From positions 5,897 through 69,896 of the forward strand of contig CAZMSD010000019.1 in NCBI GenBank assembly GCA_964568855.1: a stretch of DNA of 64,000 nucleotides, given 5' to 3'. The notes under the pieces are model-generated. The model did no database searches. It was not told where the DNA came from and saw nothing but the letters and a program-made list of their open reading frames with translations. The position numbers were made by a program, and so were the translations under genes. Source of the DNA: CAZMSD01 sp964568855 (GTDB taxonomy: Bacteria > CAIWAD01). Below are positions 34,630 through 43,324 of this stretch, in pieces; the stretch's first letter is position 1; the number at the start of each line of letters is the position of its first letter.

Positions 34630-35585
34630 TCCGCCGTTTCCTCCAGGTGCGGCTGCGAAAGCAACTCCCTGGCCGCCCTGCGCACGGCCTCGTCCGAATT
34701 CAGGCCGGCTCGCCAGCCCAGGCGATTCATCCGGGCGGGATCCAGGCGCACCTGGGCCACGTCCCCCTGCCAGCCACGGGCACCGCCGGTGTACTCCAGG
34801 ACCGCGCCCTCAAGCCCCATCTCCTCGAGCAGGATCTCTGCGATCCGCGTCACGGAAGTGGCCCCGTCGCAGGCCAGGTTGAAGCAGTTGACTTCCTCGT
34901 CGCCGTGTTCGAAGCCGTAGAGCATGGCGTCCACGCACTCGCCCACTTCGATATAGGGCTTGGCCTGCCGCCCGTCGCCGAGAACCCGCAGCCGGCCCGG
35001 ATCGCGCCTCAATCGGCGGATGAAATCCACCAGCGCGCCGTGGGTGCCGTTGCGGCCTACGATGTTGGCGAAACGGTAGATCCAGGACTGCAGGCCGAAA
35101 TTGTGGCAGAAAGCCGTGATCAGGCCCTCGCAGGCCAGCTTGGAAGCCCCGTAGAGGCTGATGGGATGCAGGGGACCGTAATCCTCCGGCGTGGGCAGGA
35201 CGGTGGCCTCGCCGTAGATCGCGGAGGTCGACGCGAAGACTATCTTTTGGATCCCCAGCAGACGCATCGATTCAAGGACGTTCCAGGTGACCTGGGTTCC
35301 CTGTTTGAGGTCCCAGTCGGTATGCCGCGCCCCGTGGCTGATGTCGGAATTGGCCGCCATGTGGAACACCGCGTCGTGGCCCTGCATGGCCAACTGCAGG
35401 CCTTCGCGATCCAGCAGGTCCGCTTCGATGAATGTGCAGGCGCCCTGGTCGATCAGCGGCTCGAGGAACTCCCGGCGGCCCAGGCTCAGGTTGTCGAAAG
35501 CCGTCACCCGGTGCCCGTTCCCCACCAGCCGCTCCGCCAGGTTGGATGGAATAAAACCGGCGCCGCCGGTGATGAAGACCTTCAT
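34626..35585 (-). CDS. NAD-dependent sugar epimerase/dehydratase with variant Rossmann motif
   Basis: The 319-residue extended SDR starts MKVFITGGAGFIPSNLAERL; the usual GFIGS is GFIPS, so the third glycine of the NAD motif is replaced by proline. Catalytic elements are otherwise intact: FASTSAIYGEA and LYGASKLACE. It lies immediately upstream of hddC with a 4-nt overlap and probably modifies the GDP-heptose or another nucleotide sugar (for example 4,6-dehydration or 4-epimerisation). The direction and tight packing place it in the same operon as the glycosyltransferase at 35660. Confidence 0.8.
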   Translation of the reverse strand: MKVFITGGAGFIPSNLAERLVGNGHRVTAFDNLSLGRREFLEPLIDQGACTFIEADLLDREGLQLAMQGHDAVFHMAANSDISHGARHTDWDLKQGTQVTWNVLESMRLLGIQKIVFASTSAIYGEATVLPTPEDYGPLHPISLYGASKLACEGLITAFCHNFGLQSWIYRFANIVGRNGTHGALVDFIRRLRRDPGRLRVLGDGRQAKPYIEVGECVDAMLYGFEHGDEEVNCFNLACDGATSVTRIAEILLEEMGLEGAVLEYTGGARGWQGDVAQVRLDPARMNRLGWRAGLNSDEAVRRAARELLSQPHLEETAE

Positions 35586-35659
35586 GTGCGCTCCTTTTCT
35601 CGCAGCCCTGGGCCCGCTGCACTCTCTTCCGAAAGCAACGTACCGGTTTCAGGGAGAGA

Positions 35660-36790
35660 TCAGTTCAACAAGGAAAGATAAGCATCTTCGTATTCCGCCA
35701 CCATTCTGGCTATGGAGAAGCGCTCGCGGGCCCGGCGGCGTCCATTGCGGCCAATTTCCCGCAATTGATCCGGATCGTTGAGCAGCTGTGCGATGCGGTC
35801 CGCCAGCGCCGCCTGATCGCGAAGCGGCGTGAGATAGCCGCTTCGCCCGTCCTCGATGATCTCGTCGTTGCCGGAGGCCTGCGTGGCGACAACGGGGACG
35901 CCCAGGCAGGCGGCTTCCATCAGCACGTTGGACAGGCCCTCGTAGACCGAGCTGAGACAGAACACCGTCGCCAGGGACATCAACTCCGGAAGATCGTCGC
36001 GGACTCCCAGGAAATGAAAGCGCTCGTCCAGCGACGTCTTCGCGACCAGGGCTTCCAACGCGCCGCGCAGGGGACCGTCGCCCGCCAGCAGGAAATGCAG
36101 ATCGCCGAAATCCCCGGCCAGGCGGGCGCAGGCGCCGATGTAATCCTCCTGTCGCTTCTGCGGAATCAGCCGGCCCGCGCTGAGCAGCACCCGGGAAGTC
36201 TCCGGAATGCGCAGTTCATGGCGCAGGGCCCGCAACCGGACCTCGCCCGGAGGATCGACGAATTCAAGCCCGTTGTGGATCACCCGTACGCGGTCGGTAG
36301 CAAAACCCATTTCCCGGCGCGCCCAGGTCGCGCTGTCCCCGGAATTGCAGATCAGCAGATCGGTCCGGCGGGCGAGGAAGCGATCCAGCATCTTCTGCCA
36401 GGAGCGGCGCGTTGGATCCATCACGCGTTCCGCGGCTACACGCTTCAGGTCGCCCAGGCCCAGGGCGGCCAGACGCCCGTAGGAATTGCCCTCCCACATC
36501 CAGGTGTGCAGCAGATGAGGCCGCAGGCGCCGAACGATTCCACGCACCGTGGCGAGTCGCCAAATATCCCAGGAGCCCCGGCGCCGCAGCTCCAGCACTT
36601 CTATTCCTTCGTCGATAAGACGGTCGCGCCAGTAGCCGCCCTCGGAGAGACAGAGCACGCGCACGGCCCAGCGGCTGCGATCCAATCCGCTGGACAGCAG
36701 ATGGAGCTGCCTTTCGGCGCCGCCCTTGTGCAGCTGCCCGATGATGTGCAGCAGGCGCAGGCGATGATCGGTGGTGGAGCAGGTCTTCAC
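35660..36790 (-). CDS. Glycosyltransferase, GT4 family
   Basis: The 376-residue protein has LHIIGQLHKGGAERQLHLL at the N-terminus, typical of GT4 enzymes such as PglA/WcaL relatives. It also has LLICNSGDSATWARREMGF, VLLSAGRLIPQKRQEDYI, FLLAGDGPLRGALEAL and the donor site SSVYEGLSNVLMEAACLGVP. It is the first gene of the leftward precursor operon; its promoter should lie in the divergent 180-nt gap 36791-36970. That gap contains an AT-rich stretch and a short repeat (CCTCC/GGAGG, 36892-36910) but no promoter I can define. Sugar specificity is unknown. Confidence 0.9.
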   Translation of the reverse strand: MKTCSTTDHRLRLLHIIGQLHKGGAERQLHLLSSGLDRSRWAVRVLCLSEGGYWRDRLIDEGIEVLELRRRGSWDIWRLATVRGIVRRLRPHLLHTWMWEGNSYGRLAALGLGDLKRVAAERVMDPTRRSWQKMLDRFLARRTDLLICNSGDSATWARREMGFATDRVRVIHNGLEFVDPPGEVRLRALRHELRIPETSRVLLSAGRLIPQKRQEDYIGACARLAGDFGDLHFLLAGDGPLRGALEALVAKTSLDERFHFLGVRDDLPELMSLATVFCLSSVYEGLSNVLMEAACLGVPVVATQASGNDEIIEDGRSGYLTPLRDQAALADRIAQLLNDPDQLREIGRNGRRRARERFSIARMVAEYEDAYLSLLN

Positions 36791-36970
36791 TTGCGGCTAA
36801 TCTCGTAAACCGGTGCTGCCTGGACAAAGCGCTTAGGTCGCCATGCGGGTCGATCCCGGATCTTCGAGCGGCTGCGCGGCAAAAAAATGTTCCTCCCAAC
36901 GCGTAGGAGGTCGGAAGCTACAATGATAAACTATCCGAAATCTAGTATCCACTGCTGAGGAAATGGACTG

Positions 36971-38176
36971 GTGAGAGCTGCCATTACGGTTTGCCTGCGC
37001 ACGCCCGTGACACAACGTCCCCTGCTGATTCTCGTGGAAGAGGGGAGTCCCGAGCCGCTCCTCGAGGAAGCGATCCTCGCCAACTATTCGCCGGACGAGA
37101 TGCGCGAACTGCTCAAGCGGACGAATCTCGAGGACTTCGTCCCGGCCGGAGAGACGAACCTGGTTCGTTCCCTGCTGGAATTCGACGTCCACCGAGGATT
37201 CCTCTACACGGAGAACCTGGGGGAAGTCTATCCGATCGTGGAGGGTATCCCGCGCCTGCTGGTGGAACAGATCTCCCCCTTCAGGGAGGAGATCCGACGC
37301 GGAAGACGGCTGCTGGAGAAACTGCACCATGCCGGTGATACCAGGTCCTCCGAAGAGGCCGGACTCTGCGAGGATTGGATTCATGTGATGGATCACAACC
37401 GTCAAAGCTATTCATGCCAGTGGGATGAATTCGTTTACCAGGATCGGATCTGGGAGTATGACGAGGAAACGCGGCTGAATTCGATCCGCGAGGAATTCGA
37501 GATCGAGGACGTCGAACCGGTCGCCGGCAGCCGCTACCTGGACGGAGCCTGCGGCCCGGCGGTGCCCGCCATCTCCGTGGCCCGCTTCGGACTGGAGGTC
37601 TTCGCCTTCGATCTCAGCGACAGCGTCGGTCATGCCCGGCAGTTCATGCGGGAAAGCAGGCGACCCCAGCACGGCCTGGTGCACCTGGTCCAGGCCTCTC
37701 TCGAGGCGCCGCCCTTCGCGCCCGGATTGTTCGACTACATTTACAGCGGCGGTGCGATCCACTTCACGCCGGATGTCAGGGAATCGGTTCTAAGAATGGG
37801 TGCACTGATGAAACCTTCCGGCAGCAGAATCTATCTCTGGACCGGCCGAAAATCCAGGCTGATGAGCACCTATAAGCTGCTGCACCTAGCCGTGGCTCCC
37901 GTCCCCGTGAAATGGCGCAGGCCGATCTTCGCCCTGGGCACGATTCCCTTCATCGTCGCCAACACGCTGGGACGCTGGATCTGGGACGAGCACCAATTCC
38001 CGCGCCGGACTTTCCGCGAGCACCTGGTGACGGTGATCGACAGCGTCGGCCCGATCATTACGGACCTGCCGACGCCGGAGGAATTCAGGAGCTGGATGGA
38101 GGAGGTGGGAGTCGATGAAATCTGGCTGAAGCGGGACGGGAAGCGAGGAGTGGGCTTCCTGGCCGTCCGAAGCTGA
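36971..38176 (+). CDS. SAM-dependent methyltransferase with N-terminal Trm112-like region
   Basis: The 401-residue protein starts at GTG 36971 with GAGGAAAT upstream. An N-terminal segment (LLEFDVHRGFLYTENLGEVYPIVEGIPRLLVEQ) resembles a Trm112-type domain fused to methyltransferases, but it has no zinc cysteines. The methyltransferase core follows: YLDGACGPAVPAISVARFGLE as a degenerate SAM loop, FAFDLSDSVGHAR, and FDYIYSGGAIHFTPDVRESV. A likely role is methylation of a sugar or lipid carrier intermediate. It is the only plus-strand gene in this part and converges with the second methyltransferase gene. Confidence 0.75.
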   Translation: MRAAITVCLRTPVTQRPLLILVEEGSPEPLLEEAILANYSPDEMRELLKRTNLEDFVPAGETNLVRSLLEFDVHRGFLYTENLGEVYPIVEGIPRLLVEQISPFREEIRRGRRLLEKLHHAGDTRSSEEAGLCEDWIHVMDHNRQSYSCQWDEFVYQDRIWEYDEETRLNSIREEFEIEDVEPVAGSRYLDGACGPAVPAISVARFGLEVFAFDLSDSVGHARQFMRESRRPQHGLVHLVQASLEAPPFAPGLFDYIYSGGAIHFTPDVRESVLRMGALMKPSGSRIYLWTGRKSRLMSTYKLLHLAVAPVPVKWRRPIFALGTIPFIVANTLGRWIWDEHQFPRRTFREHLVTVIDSVGPIITDLPTPEEFRSWMEEVGVDEIWLKRDGKRGVGFLAVRS

Positions 38177-38188
38177 ACGCCGCACCCA

Positions 38189-38205
38189 ACTCCCCTGTCG
38201 GGAGT
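38189..38205. terminator. Bidirectional stem-loop between convergent methyltransferase genes
   Basis: ACTCCC (38189-38194) and GGGAGT (38200-38205) form a 6-bp stem with a 5-nt loop, 13 nt past one stop and about 20 nt before the other. On the plus strand it is followed by GCTCTTTCCC, a weak pyrimidine tract. Confidence 0.5.
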
Positions 38206-38225
38206 GCCGGGCTCTTTCCCGCCAT

Positions 38226-38954
38226 CTACTTGACCGCGTAGCCGAAGACGATGTAGCGCAGGCGTTCGGGAAGCAGGTGGTTGAACACCATCCGGTCCAC
38301 CCAGCCCAGCAGGTTCTGCTGCCGTCTCGTGAAGCCCATCGCGCCGATGCAGCCCGTTGTACGGTACTGCATGTCCGTAAATGATTCGAACAGGCTGAGG
38401 AACTCTTCGAGGGTGGTGTAGCCCCATGACCAGCGTCCCGCGCCGAAGTACTTCCTGTAGAGCATGTGCAGCCATGTGGCAGTGAGGTTCTCTGCGAAGA
38501 GCAGCGTGCCGCCGGGCTTGAGAGCGCCGTACATCTGCTCGACGACGCTCTGTTGAACGCGCAATTCGCCCATCCTGCCGATGCCCCCCAGCACCGACTT
38601 GAACACGATGACGTCGAAGGCCTGGTCGTAAGGTATCGCCTGGGCGTCGATAGCTTCGTAACTGATCGTGCCCTGAAAAGGATATTGCCCGTGCAGGTCC
38701 CGAGCTTCCTTGCGCACGCCCCTGAGATCCGAGCAGATCACGCGGGCTCCCATCATGGCAAGCCACAGCGACATGCCTCCGTTGTAGCCGGCACCGATCT
38801 CCAGGCATTCCGAGTTCTCGAATTCCAGCGAGCAGAGGTTTTCCCAGTAAGGAAGGATCTGGGACCAGTTCTTCACGTCCCATCCGATGATCTTCCTGAT
38901 CAGTTCAGGATCATAAGCGGGGGTATCGCTCATCTGGTTGTGGATGCGCCTCAC
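38226..38954 (-). CDS. Class I SAM-dependent methyltransferase
   Basis: The 242-residue protein has the SAM-binding loop ECLEIGAGYNGGMSLWLAMM, acidic strand VICSDLRGVR, motif FDVIVFKSVLGGIGRMGEL and a later GTLLFAENL strand. The active-site region is unusual (VLGGIGRMG) but otherwise standard. It is preceded by the 207-nt divergent gap 38955-39161, which is AT-rich in its last 80 nt (TTAATACCTTGCTGTCTTAAAAAAG) and probably holds promoters for this gene and the flippase, although I could not assign -35/-10 boxes. A start at the second Met (38933) is possible. Substrate unknown. Confidence 0.8.
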   Translation of the reverse strand: MRRIHNQMSDTPAYDPELIRKIIGWDVKNWSQILPYWENLCSLEFENSECLEIGAGYNGGMSLWLAMMGARVICSDLRGVRKEARDLHGQYPFQGTISYEAIDAQAIPYDQAFDVIVFKSVLGGIGRMGELRVQQSVVEQMYGALKPGGTLLFAENLTATWLHMLYRKYFGAGRWSWGYTTLEEFLSLFESFTDMQYRTTGCIGAMGFTRRQQNLLGWVDRMVFNHLLPERLRYIVFGYAVK

Positions 38955-39161
38955 GATTCTGCCGGCCGGTGAAGAACCGGTGGCTGATTATTCATCACCG
39001 AAGCGACCGCGGAGTGTCTCACTGCGCGGGGATTTCACAGGTATCGGTATCCGCGGAGCGGAACTCAATCCGATACTCCACACAAGATAACCTGTCCTCA
39101 CTCCGATTAATACCTTGCTGTCTTAAAAAAGCAAATAAGCGTTTCTTGATCGGTATACGCG

Positions 39162-40430
39162 GTGCTCAATAAACGGATTCTCAGCGATGTCCTGACCCTA
39201 GGCTCAGCCACCGCGATTTCTCAGGCGCTGACGATCCTGGTCCTTCCGCTGATCCTGAAATACTACTCCCCCCAGGCATACGGATATTACTCGGTGATTA
39301 TTGCGATGGCCATTCTGGTTCTGCCCCTGGCCACCGGGCGCTACGAACTTGCCGTCGTGACCGAGGAATCGGAGAGCAGGGTCCGGCTGATTCTGGGCGC
39401 ACTGTTCAGCCTGTCCACCTATTCCACCCTGGTCTACGTCGTGGTCCTTGTCACCCTTGACTGGATCGGCCTGCTGCAGATCCAGGGGCTGGTGCAGGTC
39501 ATCGCCGTGGGCCTCGTGCTCTGGGGGTCGGTTCACGCCGTGATCGCAGCACACATGCTGAATCGGCAGGGCGAGTTCAAACTGCTTTCAGCGATCCGGC
39601 TGCTGGCCGTGATTTCAAAGCTGGCTACCCAGTTGTTGCTTGCTGCGATGTACGGCTTCGGTGTCTGGGGACTGCTGATCGGCCTTTTCGTCGAGCAGCT
39701 GACGTACATTCTGCTGCTCGTTTGGCGTCACGGCCTGTACTTTTTCCGGTCGCTACTGGTCCCGCCGCGTGGCTGCCTGGACGTGCTGCGCAAGCACCGC
39801 GATTATCCGCGGTTCATCCTCGGATCGAGCTTCCTGGCCCGCGTGTCGCAAGAGCTGCCGATCATCGTGATCGGCCGTCTCTTCGGGATGGACGCGGCCG
39901 GCCTGTTCTCCCTCGCACGCCGGCTGCTGGATCTTCCCAGTCAACTGATCAGTGAAGCGATCTCGAAGGTCTACTTTCGTATCGTTGCGGAGAAACGCAG
40001 AACGGGCTCGCCGTTCATCGGGAGACTGGATCGAAGCGTCGTCAGCCTGATGTTACTGGCGCTGCTCGTGTCGCCCTTGATCTACATGTTCGGGAAACCA
40101 CTGATGGCCCTGGTCCTGGAGGCGGAATGGGTGGCGGCGTACGGTGTGATCGCCATGCTGTTCCCCATGCACGCGATCCGTTTCGCGGTGATCCCGTTCC
40201 AGAAGCTGCTGTTCCTGCAGGGGCTGCAGCGTTCCGCCTTGTATTTCCAGCTGCTTTTGCTGGGAACCAGGCTGTTCGCCTTCGCTGCAGGCTGGGCAAC
40301 GGACTCCTTCGATACATTGATTCTTTACATGATGGCAGGCGGGATCTTCGCATATCTGATCCTGTGGTACATCGTGTCCGGAAAAGAGAAAGAAGTCATC
40401 CGGGAGGCGCATGAAGCTGCTGGAGCTTAG
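39162..40430 (+). CDS. Wzx-like MOP-family polysaccharide flippase
   Basis: The 422-residue protein contains about 12-14 hydrophobic spans and the Wzx/RfbX-type N-terminus ILSDVLTLGSATAISQALTI...PLILKYYSPQAYGYYSV. It also has FILGSSFLARVSQELPIIVI, a mid-protein hallmark of polysaccharide biosynthesis exporters, and DLPSQLISEAISKVYF. It flips lipid-linked repeat units across the inner membrane. The start is GTG. It overlaps the following fusion gene by 20 nt. The plus-strand operon for export and polymerisation starts here. Confidence 0.9.
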   Translation: MLNKRILSDVLTLGSATAISQALTILVLPLILKYYSPQAYGYYSVIIAMAILVLPLATGRYELAVVTEESESRVRLILGALFSLSTYSTLVYVVVLVTLDWIGLLQIQGLVQVIAVGLVLWGSVHAVIAAHMLNRQGEFKLLSAIRLLAVISKLATQLLLAAMYGFGVWGLLIGLFVEQLTYILLLVWRHGLYFFRSLLVPPRGCLDVLRKHRDYPRFILGSSFLARVSQELPIIVIGRLFGMDAAGLFSLARRLLDLPSQLISEAISKVYFRIVAEKRRTGSPFIGRLDRSVVSLMLLALLVSPLIYMFGKPLMALVLEAEWVAAYGVIAMLFPMHAIRFAVIPFQKLLFLQGLQRSALYFQLLLLGTRLFAFAAGWATDSFDTLILYMMAGGIFAYLILWYIVSGKEKEVIREAHEAAGA

Positions 40431-41886
40431 CAAGCGGCTTATCCATGAACTGGACCGGGCGGATCTGTCCTATGTTCACTGGAAGTCCAATCTGCGGTTG
40501 GAGGAGGCTCTAGCCGGTGAAACGGATCTGGACCTCTATCTGCCGATGGAACAGCGGGAGCGCTTCCGGGAAATCCTGCGACCTCTTGGCTTTCGCGAGA
40601 TCTCAATTGAAGAACCGTTTCGTTACCCATCGATGGAGGACTATCTAGGCTACGATTCACCCAGTGGAAGATTCGTTCACCTGCATCTCCACTATCGAAT
40701 CATTCTTGGAGAATGGAACCTGAAGAGTATGGTGTTGCCGCTTGGAGATTTCCTGCTGAGGAACAGGATCCTCCACTATGGCGTGCCGGTGCCGGAGCCG
40801 GAGCGGGAATGCATCGTCCTGGCGCTTCGGATCGTGGCCAAGAGGATGGGCTGGCGACACCCGCGAAGGGTGGCGTTCGCGTTGGCGAACCGCTTGCTAC
40901 TGCACCGTCCGGATTCGGACGAACTCAGCGAATTGCGCACCCTCATGATTCGCACGGATTCGCAGAGACTTGCCAGAGCACTCAGCGATGCGTCCGTTCC
41001 CGAGAACGTCAGGTCCGGCATCGAGAACGTGTTGATGGACGGACGCTTTGGCCGAGCGGAGTACCGGGAACTTGCCCGTTATCTGCGTCAACGCCGGTGG
41101 CTTCGGGGCTGGGAATTGCGCAGACGCTGGATCACGAAGCTGGTTCGCGGTCCCCGCAGGAAGAGGCTCGTACCTAATTCCATCGCAGTGGCGATCGTGG
41201 GCAGCGACGGTACCGGTAAAACCACGGTAGTCGAGCAGATCGTCAAGGATTTTTCCTGGAAGCTGCGCGTTCGTCGCGAATACCTCGGGTTCAACCCGAA
41301 GCAGATGAGCCGGATCGTAAGGGTTTTGAGTTACATCTGTCTTCCTATCGGCCTGCTCCGAAGGCTTGCCCCGATACGATCCGTTCGACTGCTCGATGCA
41401 TTACGCGTGTTGTTCTTCGAAAGACGGGGACTGGCGCAGCGAACTTGCCGTTACAACAGGGGAATCCGCAGAATGATGGCGGGGGAGTTGGTTATTTTCG
41501 AGCGCTTCCCCCTGTATCGCGTGATCGATAATCCGGCTTTCCTCCTCGATCCGGGAGCCTTGACTCACAGCCGGCCCTTCGATCCCGCCCTGCTTGAATC
41601 CGGTCGAGTGAAGGCCGCAGTCGAAGAGCTGGATCGCGGCTACAGGGACTTTCCGCATCCGGACCTGCTGATCATTCTGAGAAACGAAAGCGACTACCTT
41701 GCCCAACGGCGACCGTGGCTGGACGAGTTATCGCGTGAGATCATCTACAGGAAGCGGGACCGGGTCAACGCCTTACTGGAATCCCTCAAGGATTCAGAGA
41801 ACGTCGAGATCGTCGATACGGACAGGACCATCGAGGAAGTTGTCAACTCAGTCAAGGAACTAATTTGGCAGCGGATCCCTGGATAG
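40411..41886 (+). CDS. Second nucleotidyltransferase-like / thymidylate-kinase-like fusion protein
   Basis: The 491-residue protein mirrors the protein at 28273-30000. The N-terminal half has LSYVHWKSNLRLEEAL...GETDLDLYL (Lys-Ser then D-x-D-L-Y), again like a PF14907-type nucleotidyltransferase. The C-terminal half has a P-loop AIVGSDGTGKTTVVEQIV at about residue 262, LVIFERFPLYRV at the DRY position, and HPDLLIILRNESDYLAQRR. The overlap with the flippase and with the next gene implies coupling. Function is unknown; phosphorylation or nucleotidylation of a glycan intermediate is a guess. The paralogue pair is discussed in the findings. Confidence 0.7.
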   Translation: MKLLELSKRLIHELDRADLSYVHWKSNLRLEEALAGETDLDLYLPMEQRERFREILRPLGFREISIEEPFRYPSMEDYLGYDSPSGRFVHLHLHYRIILGEWNLKSMVLPLGDFLLRNRILHYGVPVPEPERECIVLALRIVAKRMGWRHPRRVAFALANRLLLHRPDSDELSELRTLMIRTDSQRLARALSDASVPENVRSGIENVLMDGRFGRAEYRELARYLRQRRWLRGWELRRRWITKLVRGPRRKRLVPNSIAVAIVGSDGTGKTTVVEQIVKDFSWKLRVRREYLGFNPKQMSRIVRVLSYICLPIGLLRRLAPIRSVRLLDALRVLFFERRGLAQRTCRYNRGIRRMMAGELVIFERFPLYRVIDNPAFLLDPGALTHSRPFDPALLESGRVKAAVEELDRGYRDFPHPDLLIILRNESDYLAQRRPWLDELSREIIYRKRDRVNALLESLKDSENVEIVDTDRTIEEVVNSVKELIWQRIPG

Positions 41887-42491
41887 AACTGATAGGCGCT
41901 CCCGGCAGCGGCAAGTCCACCTGGTTGAACGAGCACAAGACACCGGGCGACACCCCGAACAGTCCGCCGCGAACTCCCACCATCCTGCTGCCCTTCCGCA
42001 GGATCCGATTGAACGCCGGCTTCTTTAGGGCGCTGCTTCTCTGCCGCCGCCACCGTGTGTTACAGCTTCAGTACTACATAAGAACGCTCGTCAAGCTGGA
42101 GGAACGCTCCAACAGGGTCCAATGGCGAGGAAGCTCCTTGACCGCCATTGACGAGGGGCCGTATCACAAGTTTCTCTCACTCTACAGTTACCAAGATCGT
42201 CCGGTACCCTGGAGGCGCCTGATCGCGGGCGCCCTCCGCAACTGGCGTCCGCGTGTTCTGCTGGCTTTCACCGCACCCGAGGAAGAACTCGTCAGGAGGT
42301 TGGACGAGCGCGGCTACCCGGCAAGGATGCGTAACCTTTCGCCGCAGGAGCGCAGTGTGGTTCTGAAGCGCTACGAGAAGAACCTGTCGGAGCTGGTAAC
42401 CGCTCTTCCCGCCCATTCTTCAGAGCTGATCATTCTACGGGCAAATCCGGGGGAAGATGGGGCGCATATATGGAGGGAGGTTAAATCGTGA
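41865..42491 (+). CDS. Small P-loop kinase-like protein of the polysaccharide locus
   Basis: The 208-residue protein begins at TTG 41865, 22 nt inside the preceding gene, as MAADPWIELIGAPGSGKSTW, giving an N-terminal P-loop (GAPGSGKST). Further motifs are an Asp-Glu strand (SLTAIDEGPYHKF) and a lid-like segment RRLDERGYPARMRNLS, similar to small kinases of the AAA_17/deoxynucleoside-kinase type. It shares no obvious second domain with its neighbours. The third kinase-like gene of the locus, it is probably part of the same unknown modification step. No family name is assigned. Its tail runs to the AT-rich 61-nt gap before the Wza-like gene. Confidence 0.65.
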   Translation: MAADPWIELIGAPGSGKSTWLNEHKTPGDTPNSPPRTPTILLPFRRIRLNAGFFRALLLCRRHRVLQLQYYIRTLVKLEERSNRVQWRGSSLTAIDEGPYHKFLSLYSYQDRPVPWRRLIAGALRNWRPRVLLAFTAPEEELVRRLDERGYPARMRNLSPQERSVVLKRYEKNLSELVTALPAHSSELIILRANPGEDGAHIWREVKS

Positions 42492-42552
42492 ATCGACAAA
42501 CCGATATAAGTGTTAGATTAAACAGGATTGTAGCAAAATCGGTACTGCCATC

Positions 42553-43305
42553 GTGACACAGCTGATCCGTTACTCGGGAATCGCCCTTTGCGTGTTGCTC
42601 CTGCTCTCCTGCACGCTGAAAGACCGGAGGACCCTCGAACCGGAGCAATTGCAGCCGCGGCTGTTCGAGGAGACCAGTGCCGAAACTCCGGAAGTTCCCG
42701 AGTCGTTTATCCCTTTCCGTATGCAAAGCGGCGATAAACTTGCGATCGATTTTCCGAGAACTCCCGAACTCAATTCTGACGTCGTCATACGCCCCGACGG
42801 CGCGATCAGCACGCAGTTCGGCGAGGTGCTCGCGGACGGCATGACGGTTTCTCGGCTGACCGACGTATTGGAAGAGCTGTACGCCGCCAAGCTGCGCCAT
42901 CCACGGCCGGTGGTCACCGTGACCTCTGTCGCAGCCCGTGTGTTCTACGTGTTCGGAGAGGTGCAAGCGCCGGACAAGTACTCATTCGAGGAAGGGACGG
43001 AGCTGGTGTCCGCTCTCGCCATGGCCGGCGGCCTGCTGCGCTCGGCCAATTTGAAGAAGGTCTTCGTTCTTCGCACGGAGGGAAAGCACAAGTACAGCTA
43101 CAGTCTGCACAACCTGAACGATCTGGTGGAGAATCCCGAGGCCACGCCCACCTGGCTCGAGCCCAATGACATCGTGGTGGTGCCTTCCACGGCGATATCG
43201 GATATCGGCGATTTCGTGGATATGTACATCACGCGATTCATTCCCCCGATCGACAGCTTCACCCGGGGTCGTTACTACTGGAAGCTGGTGCAGCAACAGG
43301 ACTAA
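42553..43305 (+). CDS. Wza-like polysaccharide export lipoprotein
   Basis: The 250-residue protein starts at GTG 42553 and has a lipoprotein signal MTQLIRYSGIALCVLLLLSC. It contains the Poly_export domain (FRMQSGDKLAIDFPRTPELNSDVVIRPDGAIS..., split here as MQSGDKLAI and VIRPDGAIST) and a SLBB-like domain (VFYVFGEVQAPDKYSF, ALAMAGGLL). It forms the outer-membrane channel for polysaccharide export. It is short compared with Wza (about 380) because it has one SLBB domain. The start overlaps a GTGACACA sequence; no clear ribosome site is seen. It follows the kinase gene after a 61-nt AT-rich gap. Confidence 0.9.
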   Translation: MTQLIRYSGIALCVLLLLSCTLKDRRTLEPEQLQPRLFEETSAETPEVPESFIPFRMQSGDKLAIDFPRTPELNSDVVIRPDGAISTQFGEVLADGMTVSRLTDVLEELYAAKLRHPRPVVTVTSVAARVFYVFGEVQAPDKYSFEEGTELVSALAMAGGLLRSANLKKVFVLRTEGKHKYSYSLHNLNDLVENPEATPTWLEPNDIVVVPSTAISDIGDFVDMYITRFIPPIDSFTRGRYYWKLVQQQD

Positions 43306-43324
43306 GCGTGGCAGGAGAGCCGTG

